Of a DNA stretch of 25,836 nucleotides, positions 1-5,615 are shown piece after piece. The translations under genes were made by a program, and so were the position numbers. Below the pieces are notes generated by a model. The model was not told the DNA's origin. It ran no database searches and saw only the letters and a program-made list of their open reading frames with translations. Within the stretch, counting starts at the first letter, position 1. Each line of letters starts with the position of its first letter. The DNA is from Candidatus Uhrbacteria bacterium (GTDB lineage Bacteria > Patescibacteriota > Patescibacteriia > UBA9934): the NCBI GenBank assembly GCA_903891735.1, contig CAITFQ010000073.1, forward strand, positions 1 to 25,836, in the 5' to 3' direction.

Positions 1-341
1 ACGACTTCCTTGAGGCGGCGACCGAAGTCCTTGACGAAGGAAAGCTTGGCGCGGCGGACGCGCATTTGCTTCAAGACTTCCACCTTGGTGACGTTAGGTG
101 AGGCGAGAGGATAGATCTTCTCGACGCCGAAACCGTCGGTGACTTTGCGCACGCGGAAGTTGCGGCTAGCGCCAGCACCACGAACGCCCATAACAAGACC
201 TTCAAAGATCTGGACGCGGTTGCGCTTTTCGCCTTTGGCGTTAGTGTCTTCAATTTTTTCGTGGACGCGGACGACCATGCCTGGCTTGATTTCCGGGATG
301 GTGATGACGGCGACTTCTGGGGTGATGGTTTCTTCGCTCAT
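1..341 (-). CDS. rplS: 50S ribosomal protein L19 (C-terminal end cut by window edge)
   Basis: Component of the large ribosomal subunit, located at the subunit interface. Reading the minus strand from the ATG at 339-341 gives an uninterrupted frame to the window edge. It carries the L19 signatures: an N-terminal stretch with IKPGMVVRVHEKI, then RVQIFEGLVMGVRGAG, SRNFRVRKVTDGFGVEKIYPL, and a C-terminal RRAKLSFVKDFGRRLKE. About 113 codons are visible. L19 is usually about 115 residues, so only the last few residues are missing. It lies 55 nt downstream of the kinase gene on the same strand and has its own promoter candidate at 365-393. There is no Shine-Dalgarno site before the ATG. The identity is secure from the sequence. 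Confidence 0.96.
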   Translation of the reverse strand, partial: MSEETITPEVAVITIPEIKPGMVVRVHEKIEDTNAKGEKRNRVQIFEGLVMGVRGAGASRNFRVRKVTDGFGVEKIYPLASPNVTKVEVLKQMRVRRAKLSFVKDFGRRLKEV

Positions 342-364
342 AAAATAGGGTAATAACTGGCAAG

Positions 365-393
365 ATAGTAATGGAAAGCTGGACTTTGGTCAA
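365..393 (-). promoter_or_regulatory. Promoter candidate for rplS
   Basis: On the minus strand there is TTGACC (388-393), a 17-nt spacer and TACTAT (365-370). A start about 7 nt downstream would leave a leader of roughly 17 nt before the L19 ATG. The boxes match the sigma-70 consensus at 5/6 and 4/6. It sits in the gap after the kinase gene, so rplS could be transcribed independently of that gene. Confidence 0.5.
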
Positions 394-396
394 GGT

Positions 397-951
397 TTAA
401 TGTGACTTGAGGGCGGCTAAAATGGCTTCTACTACCTGATTTGCTGGGGTTTTGGTGGTGTCGATGACTAGGTCGTAGTTGGCGCGATCGAGGTAGCTGA
501 CACCGTAAAGGGCTTGGTAACGGGCGTCGTCGGCGAGGAGACGGGCACGAATAGCGGCCTCGACTTCGGCTATGGAGGTGTAGACTGGTTCATCGCTGCG
601 ACTCTCCGGTTGGGCGAGTTTGGCCTGGTAAATGCGTTTGGCAGCCTCGGCTGGAGCCACGTCGAGAAAGACTTTGAAACTTTGGGGGATGAAATGCCAG
701 GAGAGACGGCCGTCGATGATGAAGTTGTCCTCGCGGCTGGCAATCTCGGTTTGGTAGTTGTCCACCTCGTGGTCGATTTCTGGTTTACCGAGCGCCCAGG
801 TGTTGAACTCGCCGATGGTCATGCCGTATTTGAGCGCTAGCTGGCCGAAGACGTCGCCCATGGAGTAGCGCTTGAGGCCGAGAGCGTCGGCTAAGGCGTT
901 GCGAACGGTGGTTTTGCCGGCGCCGGGAAGGCCAGTAATCGAAATGATCAT
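397..951 (-). CDS. Cytidylate kinase-like P-loop nucleotide kinase
   Basis: A 184-residue P-loop kinase. The Walker A motif GLPGAGKTT lies at residues 7-15, directly after a hydrophobic first strand. This layout is that of the short CMP/dCMP kinases of the archaeal type (AAA_18/CmkB-like) rather than the longer E. coli Cmk. The segment LKRYSMGDVFGQLALKYGMTI resembles the substrate-side 'xxSxGDxFRxxA' region of that family, and IIDGRLSWHF resembles its following strand. The expected reaction is phosphorylation of CMP/dCMP by ATP, in the cytoplasm. It starts 16 nt after the pseudouridine synthase stop and probably shares its transcript. An adenylate kinase or other nucleoside monophosphate kinase specificity cannot be excluded from sequence alone. 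Confidence 0.8.
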   Translation of the reverse strand: MIISITGLPGAGKTTVRNALADALGLKRYSMGDVFGQLALKYGMTIGEFNTWALGKPEIDHEVDNYQTEIASREDNFIIDGRLSWHFIPQSFKVFLDVAPAEAAKRIYQAKLAQPESRSDEPVYTSIAEVEAAIRARLLADDARYQALYGVSYLDRANYDLVIDTTKTPANQVVEAILAALKSH

Positions 952-966
952 AGACGATGAGGAGAG

Positions 967-1893
967 TTAGTGTTTGCGACCACTCTGGCGCATGTGGTCG
1001 AGAGTATCAACGAGAGCTTGGGGGAGAGGAGCGGTGAAGGTCTGCTGGCCGCCGCTAGGGAGTTCGATAGTAAGTTCGCGAGCGTGGAGGAAGAGACGAC
1101 CTAGGTCAATCTGCTTTTGGCCTTTTTGGACGTAGAGTTGGTCGCCGACGACAGGGTGTTCGAGAGCAAAGAAGTGGGCGCGGATTTGGTGAGTACGGCC
1201 AGTTTCAATGACGACGTCGAGTAAGGTGGCGTGGCCGTTTAAGCGTTCAACGACGTCGTAATGAGTGATGGCTTCTTTGCCTTCTTGGCTGGTAGGACGG
1301 GCGGCCATGCGACCTAAAGTGGCACTACGGGCAATCGGGAAAGTGATGGTGCCGTGGTCGTCGACGATATTGCCGAGCACGAGGACGGTGTAGTGTTTGG
1401 TGGTGAGGCGTTCGGAGAATTGCTTTTTAAGGAAGAGGAAAGCCTCGCGGGTTTTACCGGCCACAACAATACCTGAGGCGTCGCGGTCTAAACGGTGAGC
1501 TAAGCCAGCGCGAGCAGCGTCGTCACCAACGTGCTCCATGGTGGGGCAATGGACTTTGAGGGCGTCGGCTAGAGTGAATTCGTGGCTGCCAGGAGCGGGG
1601 TGGGAGAGGACACCAGCGGCTTTGTTGACGACGATGATGTCGTCGTTCTCGAAGATGATGTCGAGCTTGGGCATGGTGCCTGCGGGGATAGGAGCGGTTG
1701 TAAAGTAGTCAGGATTGTAGCTGACGACATTTTTTATGGAGACTGAGGATTTTGGTGTGCTGGCTGCGTTGTCGACTAAAATAGCGCCAGCGGCAATGGC
1801 TTTTTGTAATTGATTGCGGCTGTAAGGCAAGACGGCCGCGAGACTTAGATCGAGGCGGGCAGGATCCTGGTTTGTGAGGGCGACGTTTAACAT
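967..1893 (-). CDS. RluA/RluD-family 23S rRNA pseudouridine synthase
   Basis: A 308-residue RNA-modifying enzyme that isomerises uridine to pseudouridine, probably in 23S rRNA. An S4 RNA-binding domain spans about residues 12-60 (RLDLSLAAVLPYSRNQLQKAIAAGAILVD in outline). The catalytic domain follows. HRLDRDASG at residues 133-141 contains the catalytic aspartate (D136), and the usual later motifs are present (ETGRTHQIRAHF, HPVVGDQLY, LFLHA). Length and domain order fit RluD. The exact target uridine cannot be read from sequence. It is the first gene of a minus-strand group with the kinase, and its leader overlaps the divergent promoter assigned to tRNA-Ile. Confidence 0.93.
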   Translation of the reverse strand: MLNVALTNQDPARLDLSLAAVLPYSRNQLQKAIAAGAILVDNAASTPKSSVSIKNVVSYNPDYFTTAPIPAGTMPKLDIIFENDDIIVVNKAAGVLSHPAPGSHEFTLADALKVHCPTMEHVGDDAARAGLAHRLDRDASGIVVAGKTREAFLFLKKQFSERLTTKHYTVLVLGNIVDDHGTITFPIARSATLGRMAARPTSQEGKEAITHYDVVERLNGHATLLDVVIETGRTHQIRAHFFALEHPVVGDQLYVQKGQKQIDLGRLFLHARELTIELPSGGQQTFTAPLPQALVDTLDHMRQSGRKH

Positions 1894-1913
1894 AGGCTCG
1901 AGTATGGCATATC

Positions 1914-1942
1914 TTGTGATTTTACGCTAGTTTTGCTATCAT
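1914..1942 (+). promoter_or_regulatory. Promoter candidate for tRNA-Ile(UAU)
   Basis: TTGTGA (1914-1919), a 17-nt spacer and TATCAT (1937-1942). The -10 is preceded by TGC, giving an extended -10 element. A start near 1949 would give a precursor with a leader of about 140 nt containing the left structured arm (1977-2071). Confidence 0.5.
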
Positions 1943-1947
1943 TTCAG
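1919..1947 (-). promoter_or_regulatory. Promoter candidate for the pseudouridine synthase gene
   Basis: On the minus strand there is CTGAAA (1942-1947), a 17-nt spacer and TAAAAT (1919-1924). Transcription would start near 1912, about 19 nt before the ATG at 1893. It overlaps the plus-strand promoter proposed for tRNA-Ile (1914-1942), so the two may compete. Confidence 0.4.
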
Positions 1948-1976
1948 AGCCTCTAATGGGTGACATTACAGATTGA

Positions 1977-2071
1977 GACTAGTTTCGATGAACGACCAAC
2001 CGAGCTTTCGAGGCGCACTACGAGTCGTGCGTCGAGGAAGTCGGTGCAGGCGTGAGTCGAAAATAGGCCAA
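1977..2071 (+). repeat. Left arm of inverted pair flanking tRNA-Ile
   Basis: This 95-nt block begins GACTAGTTT (1977-1985) and ends AAAATAGGCCAA (2060-2071). The same two ends, reverse complemented and with almost the same spacing, bound 2179-2272. The interior can form a long imperfect hairpin: ACCGA/TCGGT on the outside, and GGCGCAC pairing with GTGCGTC inside. The interiors of the two arms are only weakly similar. It could be a diverged mobile repeat or a processing structure for the tRNA precursor. Confidence 0.5.
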
Positions 2072-2090
2072 GCTGGAATGGCAGCAGTAC

Positions 2091-2166
2091 AGGCCTGTAG
2101 CTCAGGGGTTAGAGCAGCGAGCTTATACCTCGCCGGTCGATGGTTCGATCCCATCCAGGCCTACCA
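2091..2166 (+). tRNA. tRNA-Ile with UAU anticodon
   Basis: A 76-nt cloverleaf with encoded CCA. The acceptor stem AGGCCTG pairs with CAGGCCT, and the D stem is GCTC/GAGC. The anticodon stem is GCGAG/CTCGC around loop CTTATAC, and the T arm is GATGG-TTCGATC-CCATC. The discriminator base is A. The anticodon TAT reads AUA. The acceptor and D region closely resemble ordinary bacterial tRNA-Ile(GAU), so the isoleucine assignment does not rest on the anticodon alone. Most bacteria read AUA with a lysidine-modified CAU tRNA, so the UAU form is notable. Confidence 0.93.
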
Positions 2167-2178
2167 GAAATAATTAAT

Positions 2179-2272
2179 TTGGCCTATTTTGGGCTTGTCA
2201 CGTCGTCGACTCGCTCAACGGACGGGCAATGTCCGTCTCGCGAGCTCTCCTAGTGGCGCACCCAAACTAGTC
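2179..2272 (-). repeat. Right arm of inverted pair flanking tRNA-Ile
   Basis: This 94-nt block is bounded by TTGGCCTATTTT (2179-2190) and AAACTAGTC (2264-2272), the reverse complements of the left arm's ends. Inside is a nested hairpin: ACGGAC pairs with GTCCGT around a 7-nt loop, flanked by CTCGC/GCGAG. The stretch up to 2288 contains no recognisable gene. Confidence 0.5.
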
Positions 2273-2288
2273 GCAAATTAATCATTTC

Positions 2289-2297
2289 TGCTAAAGT
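2289..2297 (+). promoter_or_regulatory. Extended -10 promoter candidate for the 53-residue membrane protein
   Basis: TGC followed by TAAAGT (2292-2297), with exactly 10 nt between the hexamer and the ATG at 2308. No convincing -35 lies 16-18 nt upstream. The spacing to the start codon matches several other genes in this window. Confidence 0.35.
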
Positions 2298-2307
2298 ATT
2301 TAATTAT

Positions 2308-2469
2308 ATGTTTTTTGTAACGATTATACTGGTTGTGCTGTCGCTCACGATGTATATTTGGGGAGTGCGGAGTCACTCGGATGATAAGAAGAATTTGGGG
2401 GTGATTTTGTTTATTGGGGCGCTCGGAACTGGTGCGATTGAATATATGGCTGCTGGCCTTCTTTACTAA
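2308..2469 (+). CDS. Small hydrophobic protein, 53 residues, function unknown
   Basis: ATG at 2308 opens a 53-codon frame ending in TAA at 2467-2469. The first 20 residues (FFVTIILVVLSLTMYIW in part) form one membrane span. A short charged stretch with SDDKK follows, and then a second hydrophobic segment (LGVILFIGALGTGAIEYM). The next gene's ATG begins one base after this stop, which suggests translational coupling and argues that both frames are real. I do not recognise the family. A two-span membrane protein working with its neighbour is an inference. Confidence 0.55.
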   Translation: MFFVTIILVVLSLTMYIWGVRSHSDDKKNLGVILFIGALGTGAIEYMAAGLLY

Positions 2470-2470
2470 T

Positions 2471-2860
2471 ATGCCTGGAGAATTTACGCAGTTGACTTGG
2501 GTCTTGGCGCTAACGTGGTTTATTTTGTACTGGTTGATTGGCGGGGTGATGTTCGCGATTGTGGCTTTAACGAGGTTTTTAAAGATTAAGAAGGCGCAGT
2601 TTAGCTGTTTGTTTACGGTGGCTAGTGCGGCAGCGGCCTATGGGGCGGCGGCAACTGGTTTGATTATGAGCCAAGGCCGGGCGGTTATGTGTTTGGGTGG
2701 AGCCAAGGGGCCGTTTAATGTGGCGAAAGCGATCTTTGGCTGTTCAGCCAGGGATATCTTTCTGTCGGGGGGTATTTGGTTTGCGCTGTTGATCCTGTTG
2801 TCGATTTTGTTCATGTTGCTGTCGCAATGGGAGAGTAAGGCTTTGACAAGTGACCGGTAA
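2471..2860 (+). CDS. Integral membrane protein, 129 residues, function unknown
   Basis: I start this at the ATG at 2471, one base after the stop of the 53-residue frame. An in-frame extension to 2414 would overlap that gene. Three or four membrane spans are visible: about residues 8-34 (VLALTWFILYWLIGGVMFAIV in outline), 45-65 (alanine rich) and 98-118 (IWFALLILLSILFMLL). Two cysteines lie in the loop between the last spans (CLGGAKGPF and IFGCSARD), and a disulfide across this loop is possible. The C-terminus is short and polar. No family is recognised. The promoter assigned to tRNA-Val(GAC) begins inside its last codons. Confidence 0.65.
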   Translation: MPGEFTQLTWVLALTWFILYWLIGGVMFAIVALTRFLKIKKAQFSCLFTVASAAAAYGAAATGLIMSQGRAVMCLGGAKGPFNVAKAIFGCSARDIFLSGGIWFALLILLSILFMLLSQWESKALTSDR

Positions 2861-2871
2861 AAGGCTATTCT
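2843..2871 (+). promoter_or_regulatory. Promoter for tRNA-Val(GAC)
   Basis: A perfect TTGACA (2843-2848), a 17-nt spacer and TATTCT (2866-2871). The -35 lies inside the last codons of the upstream membrane protein gene. The start would be near 2878, about 55 nt before the mature tRNA. A small hairpin (GGGTT/AACCC) lies in the leader at about 2901-2914. Confidence 0.65.
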
Positions 2872-2932
2872 TTGGCTCGTTCCTGAATGGATAATTCCAC
2901 GGGTTTGAAAACCCCTGAAATTGTCTGCTTCC

Positions 2933-3009
2933 GGACGCATAGCTCAGTTGGTTAGAGCGTTACATTGACATTGTAAAGGTCGGAGGTCCGAATCCTCCTG
3001 CGTCCACCA
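2933..3009 (+). tRNA. tRNA-Val with GAC anticodon
   Basis: A 77-nt cloverleaf with encoded CCA. The acceptor stem is GGACGCA/TGCGTCC, the D stem GCTC/GAGC, and the anticodon stem TTACA/TGTAA with loop TTGACAT. The T arm is GGAGG-TCCGAAT-CCTCC. The anticodon GAC reads GUC/GUU. A terminator follows within 8 nt, so it is a single-gene transcript. Confidence 0.96.
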
Positions 3010-3016
3010 AGAAATT

Positions 3017-3041
3017 CCTCTACTCAGGTAGGGGATTTTTT
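3017..3041 (+). terminator. Rho-independent terminator after tRNA-Val(GAC)
   Basis: CCTCTAC pairs with GTAGGGG (one G-U pair) around the loop TCAG, followed by ATTTTTT. It ends directly before the SET-domain gene. Confidence 0.85.
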
Positions 3042-3047
3042 GTTAGA

Positions 3048-3572
3048 GTGGCAGATATGAAAAACTATCCAACAGAGTCATGGATGAATCCAAAGCTAAC
3101 AACGAGGAATTCGCCAATGCATGGCGGGGGCGTGTTTGCGGTTGAGAATATCGACGAGGGAGAAATGTTAGTGCGTTGGGGAGGTCAAGTGTATACCACC
3201 AAGCAGCTGGAGGATGGTGAGACGAATGATCAGACTGCCTGTCAGATTGATGAGGAATTGCATATTGCTAGTCCGGCCGGAACTCCACTGATTGATGCAG
3301 ATTTGATGAACCATTCATGTGATCCGAATACTTGGATGGCCGACGAAGTGACAATAGTAGCACGTAGGCCGATTTCAGTTGGTGAGGAAGTGACGGCTGA
3401 TTATGCAGAGTGGGTGGCTTATCCAGATTATGAAACGATTAAAGATTGTAAGTGTGGCTCGTTATTGTGCCGTCATCTAGTGACGGGTAATGATTGGCGA
3501 TTGCCAGTGTTGCAGGAACGTTATAAAGGACATTGGCCACCTTATTTAGCGAAGAGGATTGAGAGGATTTAA
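3048..3572 (+). CDS. SET-domain protein methyltransferase
   Basis: A 174-residue single-domain SET protein, expected to transfer methyl groups from S-adenosylmethionine to a lysine side chain. Residues 25-40 (HGGGVFAVENIDEGE) match the SET N-terminal motif. NHSCDPN at 88-94 is the core cofactor and pseudoknot motif. GEEVTADY at 112-119 holds the catalytic tyrosine. A post-SET cysteine cluster follows at C134, C136 and C141, which with C91 could bind zinc. All key residues are intact. The frame opens with GTG at 3048, and an ATG at 3057 is an equally possible start. The target protein is unknown. SET proteins occur sporadically in bacteria, and this one sits beside a BRO-type gene in what looks like an accessory patch. 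Confidence 0.9.
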   Translation: MADMKNYPTESWMNPKLTTRNSPMHGGGVFAVENIDEGEMLVRWGGQVYTTKQLEDGETNDQTACQIDEELHIASPAGTPLIDADLMNHSCDPNTWMADEVTIVARRPISVGEEVTADYAEWVAYPDYETIKDCKCGSLLCRHLVTGNDWRLPVLQERYKGHWPPYLAKRIERI

Positions 3573-3650
3573 TTATCCACAAGTAGCGTTTTGACAATGT
3601 GAATATGTATGGTGAGATGAATGCATAATCCAGTGCATTTATTTTTGCCT

Positions 3651-4496
3651 ATGAAAAAGTCAACGCCCGCGGGGAGTGACAAGATGGCCTTTTTTAAAGG
3701 CAAAGAAGTGCGGAGGGTGATTTATGAGAAAGAGTGGTGGTTTTCGGTGGTTGATGTGATTGCTGTGCTGACCGATAGCCATAGATCTACGGCATACTGG
3801 TCAGCTATGAAAGCAAGAGTTCAGAGTGAAGACCGAATTCAGTTGTCTACAATTTGTAGACAACTGAAAATGGAGTCATTAGATGGTAAGATGTACTTGA
3901 CGGATTGTGCTAATACTGAGGGAATATTTCGTATAATTCAATCTATTCCATCGCCTAAAGCTGAACCGTTTAAGAGGTGGTTGGCTAAGGTTGGTTATGA
4001 GAGGATCCAAGAGATTGAAGATCCGGAATTAGCGTCGAAGAGAATGCGAGCGATTTATAAGGCTAAAGGATATTCGGATAAGTGGATTGATTTGCGTTTG
4101 CGAGGCATGAAAGTGCGGGAGGATTTGGTTGATGAATGGGAGCATCGTGGAGTGAAGGAAGAAAAAGAATATGCGATTTTGACAGCGGAAATTTCGGCGG
4201 CGACGTTTGGAATGACGCCAGCGGAGTATAAGAAGTTTAAGGGATTAAAGCGGGAGAATTTGCGGGATCATATGACTGATCTCGAGTTATTGTTTTCGAT
4301 GTTGGGTGAGGCGTCGACGGCTGAGATTGCTAAGGTTCGTGATGCTCGGGGATTGGGTGAGAACAAAAAAGCTGCTAAGCAAGGCGGTAAGATTGCGGGT
4401 GATGCTAGGCAGAAGCTCGAACTGACGACGGGAAAGAGGGTGGTGAAGAGAGATAATTATTTGAGTGAGCCGGAGGGTAAGAAAAAAATAAAATAG
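3651..4496 (+). CDS. BRO-N domain / DinD-like protein
   Basis: The region FFKGKEVRRVIYEKEWWFSVVDVIAVLTDS is typical of the BRO-N fold found in phage antirepressors, baculovirus BRO proteins and the DNA-damage-inducible DinD family. The domain continues through the 'YWSAMKARV' and 'LTDCANTEGIFRIIQSIPSP' segments, followed by 'FKRWLAKVGYERIQEIEDPE'. The C-terminal half is charged and helical and includes an AEISAATFGMTPAEYKKFKGL segment seen in the chromosomal DinD-like group. I start at ATG 3651. An upstream ATG at 3621 adds ten residues of unlike character, and ATG 3684 is also possible. The role is probably DNA binding or antirepression, and could be damage related. It ends head-on against the KamA gene with no spacer. 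Confidence 0.82.
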   Translation: MKKSTPAGSDKMAFFKGKEVRRVIYEKEWWFSVVDVIAVLTDSHRSTAYWSAMKARVQSEDRIQLSTICRQLKMESLDGKMYLTDCANTEGIFRIIQSIPSPKAEPFKRWLAKVGYERIQEIEDPELASKRMRAIYKAKGYSDKWIDLRLRGMKVREDLVDEWEHRGVKEEKEYAILTAEISAATFGMTPAEYKKFKGLKRENLRDHMTDLELLFSMLGEASTAEIAKVRDARGLGENKKAAKQGGKIAGDARQKLELTTGKRVVKRDNYLSEPEGKKKIK

Positions 4497-5576
4497 TTAT
4501 TCGACTAATGGTTCATGGTATTCAACCTCAATCCCAAATGGAGATGTGAGACGCCAAGTGTTGGTATTGGTGTGTTCGGCGAAGTTAGGAGTGAGGGGAA
4601 TTTTGCCGTGACCGCCGGGGAGGTCGAGCATGTAGCGAGGGAGGGCGATACCGGTGCAACGACCTTGAAGAGTGCGCATGATTTGCTGGCCGCGTTTGAT
4701 TGGGACGCGGAAGTGATTGGTGCCGCGAGCGAGGTCGAGTTGGTGTAAATAATAAGGTACGACGCGGATGTCGGTGAGTTTTTTGAAAAGGAGTTCGAGA
4801 GTGTCGGCGTTGTCGTTGATGCCAGCGAGAAGTGGGCCTTGGTTGCGGACGACGAGACCGGCGTTGACTAGTTTAGCGATGGCGTCGATATTGGCAGGAG
4901 CGATTTCTTGCGGGTGATTGAAATGGGTGACGATAAAAATTGGATGGGTAGCGTCTTGGTAGCGTTTAAAGATGGCGATGAGGTTGTCGGTAATGCGTGA
5001 GGGGAGATTGACGGGGACGCGGGTGTGGAAGCGGATGCGGTGAATACTTGGGATGGCGCGGATTTGTTGCAACCACTCCTCGATTTGCCAGTCGAGCAGA
5101 GTTAGCGGATCGCCGCCGGTGAAAATTACTTCTTCGACTTCAGTGTGAGATTTTAGATAGTTGATGATGCGCGCCAAGTCAGCGTCACCGGGGCCGGGGT
5201 TAGCCTCGCCGGTTTTGCTGCGGCGGAAACAGAAGCGACAGAATAGAGAACAGAAAATGGTGGCGTAGATGAGGACGCGGTCGGGGTAGCGATGAGTAAG
5301 AAATGGTACGGGGGATTTGGCATCGTCGCCGATGGGGTCGACAAGTTCTTCGGGTTGGAAGTCTAGTTCACGTTCGTGGGGGACGGACATGAGGAGAATA
5401 GGATCATTGGGGTTTTGCCAGTTGATGAGCGATAAAGTGTGCGGAGTAATCGAGAGCCTCATGTTGCCGATGACTTGCTGGAGCTTGGCTTTGTTGGGTA
5501 ACGGAAGATAGCGCTCGAGTTCGCCGAGCGTGCGGATACATTGACCGAGTTCTGTTTGCCATTGTTCTGCCGGCAT
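4497..5576 (-). CDS. KamA-family radical SAM protein (lysine 2,3-aminomutase/EpmB-like)
   Basis: A 359-residue radical SAM enzyme. The [4Fe-4S] ligands C109, C113 and C116 lie in CSLFCRFCFRR, and the downstream GGDPL motif is present. The pyridoxal-phosphate lysine is predicted as K325 in PGGHGKIPL. 'YYLHQLDLARGTNHFRVP' and 'NQGPLLAGIND' are also family hallmarks. The chemistry is a 1,2-amino shift on lysine giving beta-lysine. It lacks the C-terminal extension of classical KamA, so it could instead act like EpmB, which makes (R)-beta-lysine for elongation factor P. No EF-P or EpmA gene lies nearby to decide. The gene follows the CCA-transferase relative after 39 nt and probably shares its transcript. 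Its stop abuts the BRO gene stop. Confidence 0.88.
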   Translation of the reverse strand: MPAEQWQTELGQCIRTLGELERYLPLPNKAKLQQVIGNMRLSITPHTLSLINWQNPNDPILLMSVPHERELDFQPEELVDPIGDDAKSPVPFLTHRYPDRVLIYATIFCSLFCRFCFRRSKTGEANPGPGDADLARIINYLKSHTEVEEVIFTGGDPLTLLDWQIEEWLQQIRAIPSIHRIRFHTRVPVNLPSRITDNLIAIFKRYQDATHPIFIVTHFNHPQEIAPANIDAIAKLVNAGLVVRNQGPLLAGINDNADTLELLFKKLTDIRVVPYYLHQLDLARGTNHFRVPIKRGQQIMRTLQGRCTGIALPRYMLDLPGGHGKIPLTPNFAEHTNTNTWRLTSPFGIEVEYHEPLVE

Positions 5577-5615
5577 ATGGCCGAGACTGTTTCATGGCTG
5601 GGGCAGGGTGTCAAA

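Noticed and set aside
514..840. A 108-codon plus-strand frame opposite the kinase gene
   Set aside because: It is a composition-driven shadow of the P-loop kinase, with repetitive Gly/Val/Glu content and no recognisable features.
1955..1970. Degenerate copy of the structured repeat before tRNA-Ile (TAATG...CATTACAG)
   Set aside because: Only a 5-bp hairpin and a short CATTACAG match remain. The conserved TCAACC loop and P2 are absent.
2414..2470. Upstream extension of the 129-residue membrane protein
   Set aside because: It would overlap the 53-residue frame out of phase and adds a non-hydrophobic stretch. The ATG at 2471 directly after the stop is a better start.
3591..3596. TTGACA as -35 of a BRO gene promoter
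   Set aside because: No acceptable -10 lies 16-18 nt downstream. CATAAT at 3624-3629 is 27 nt away.
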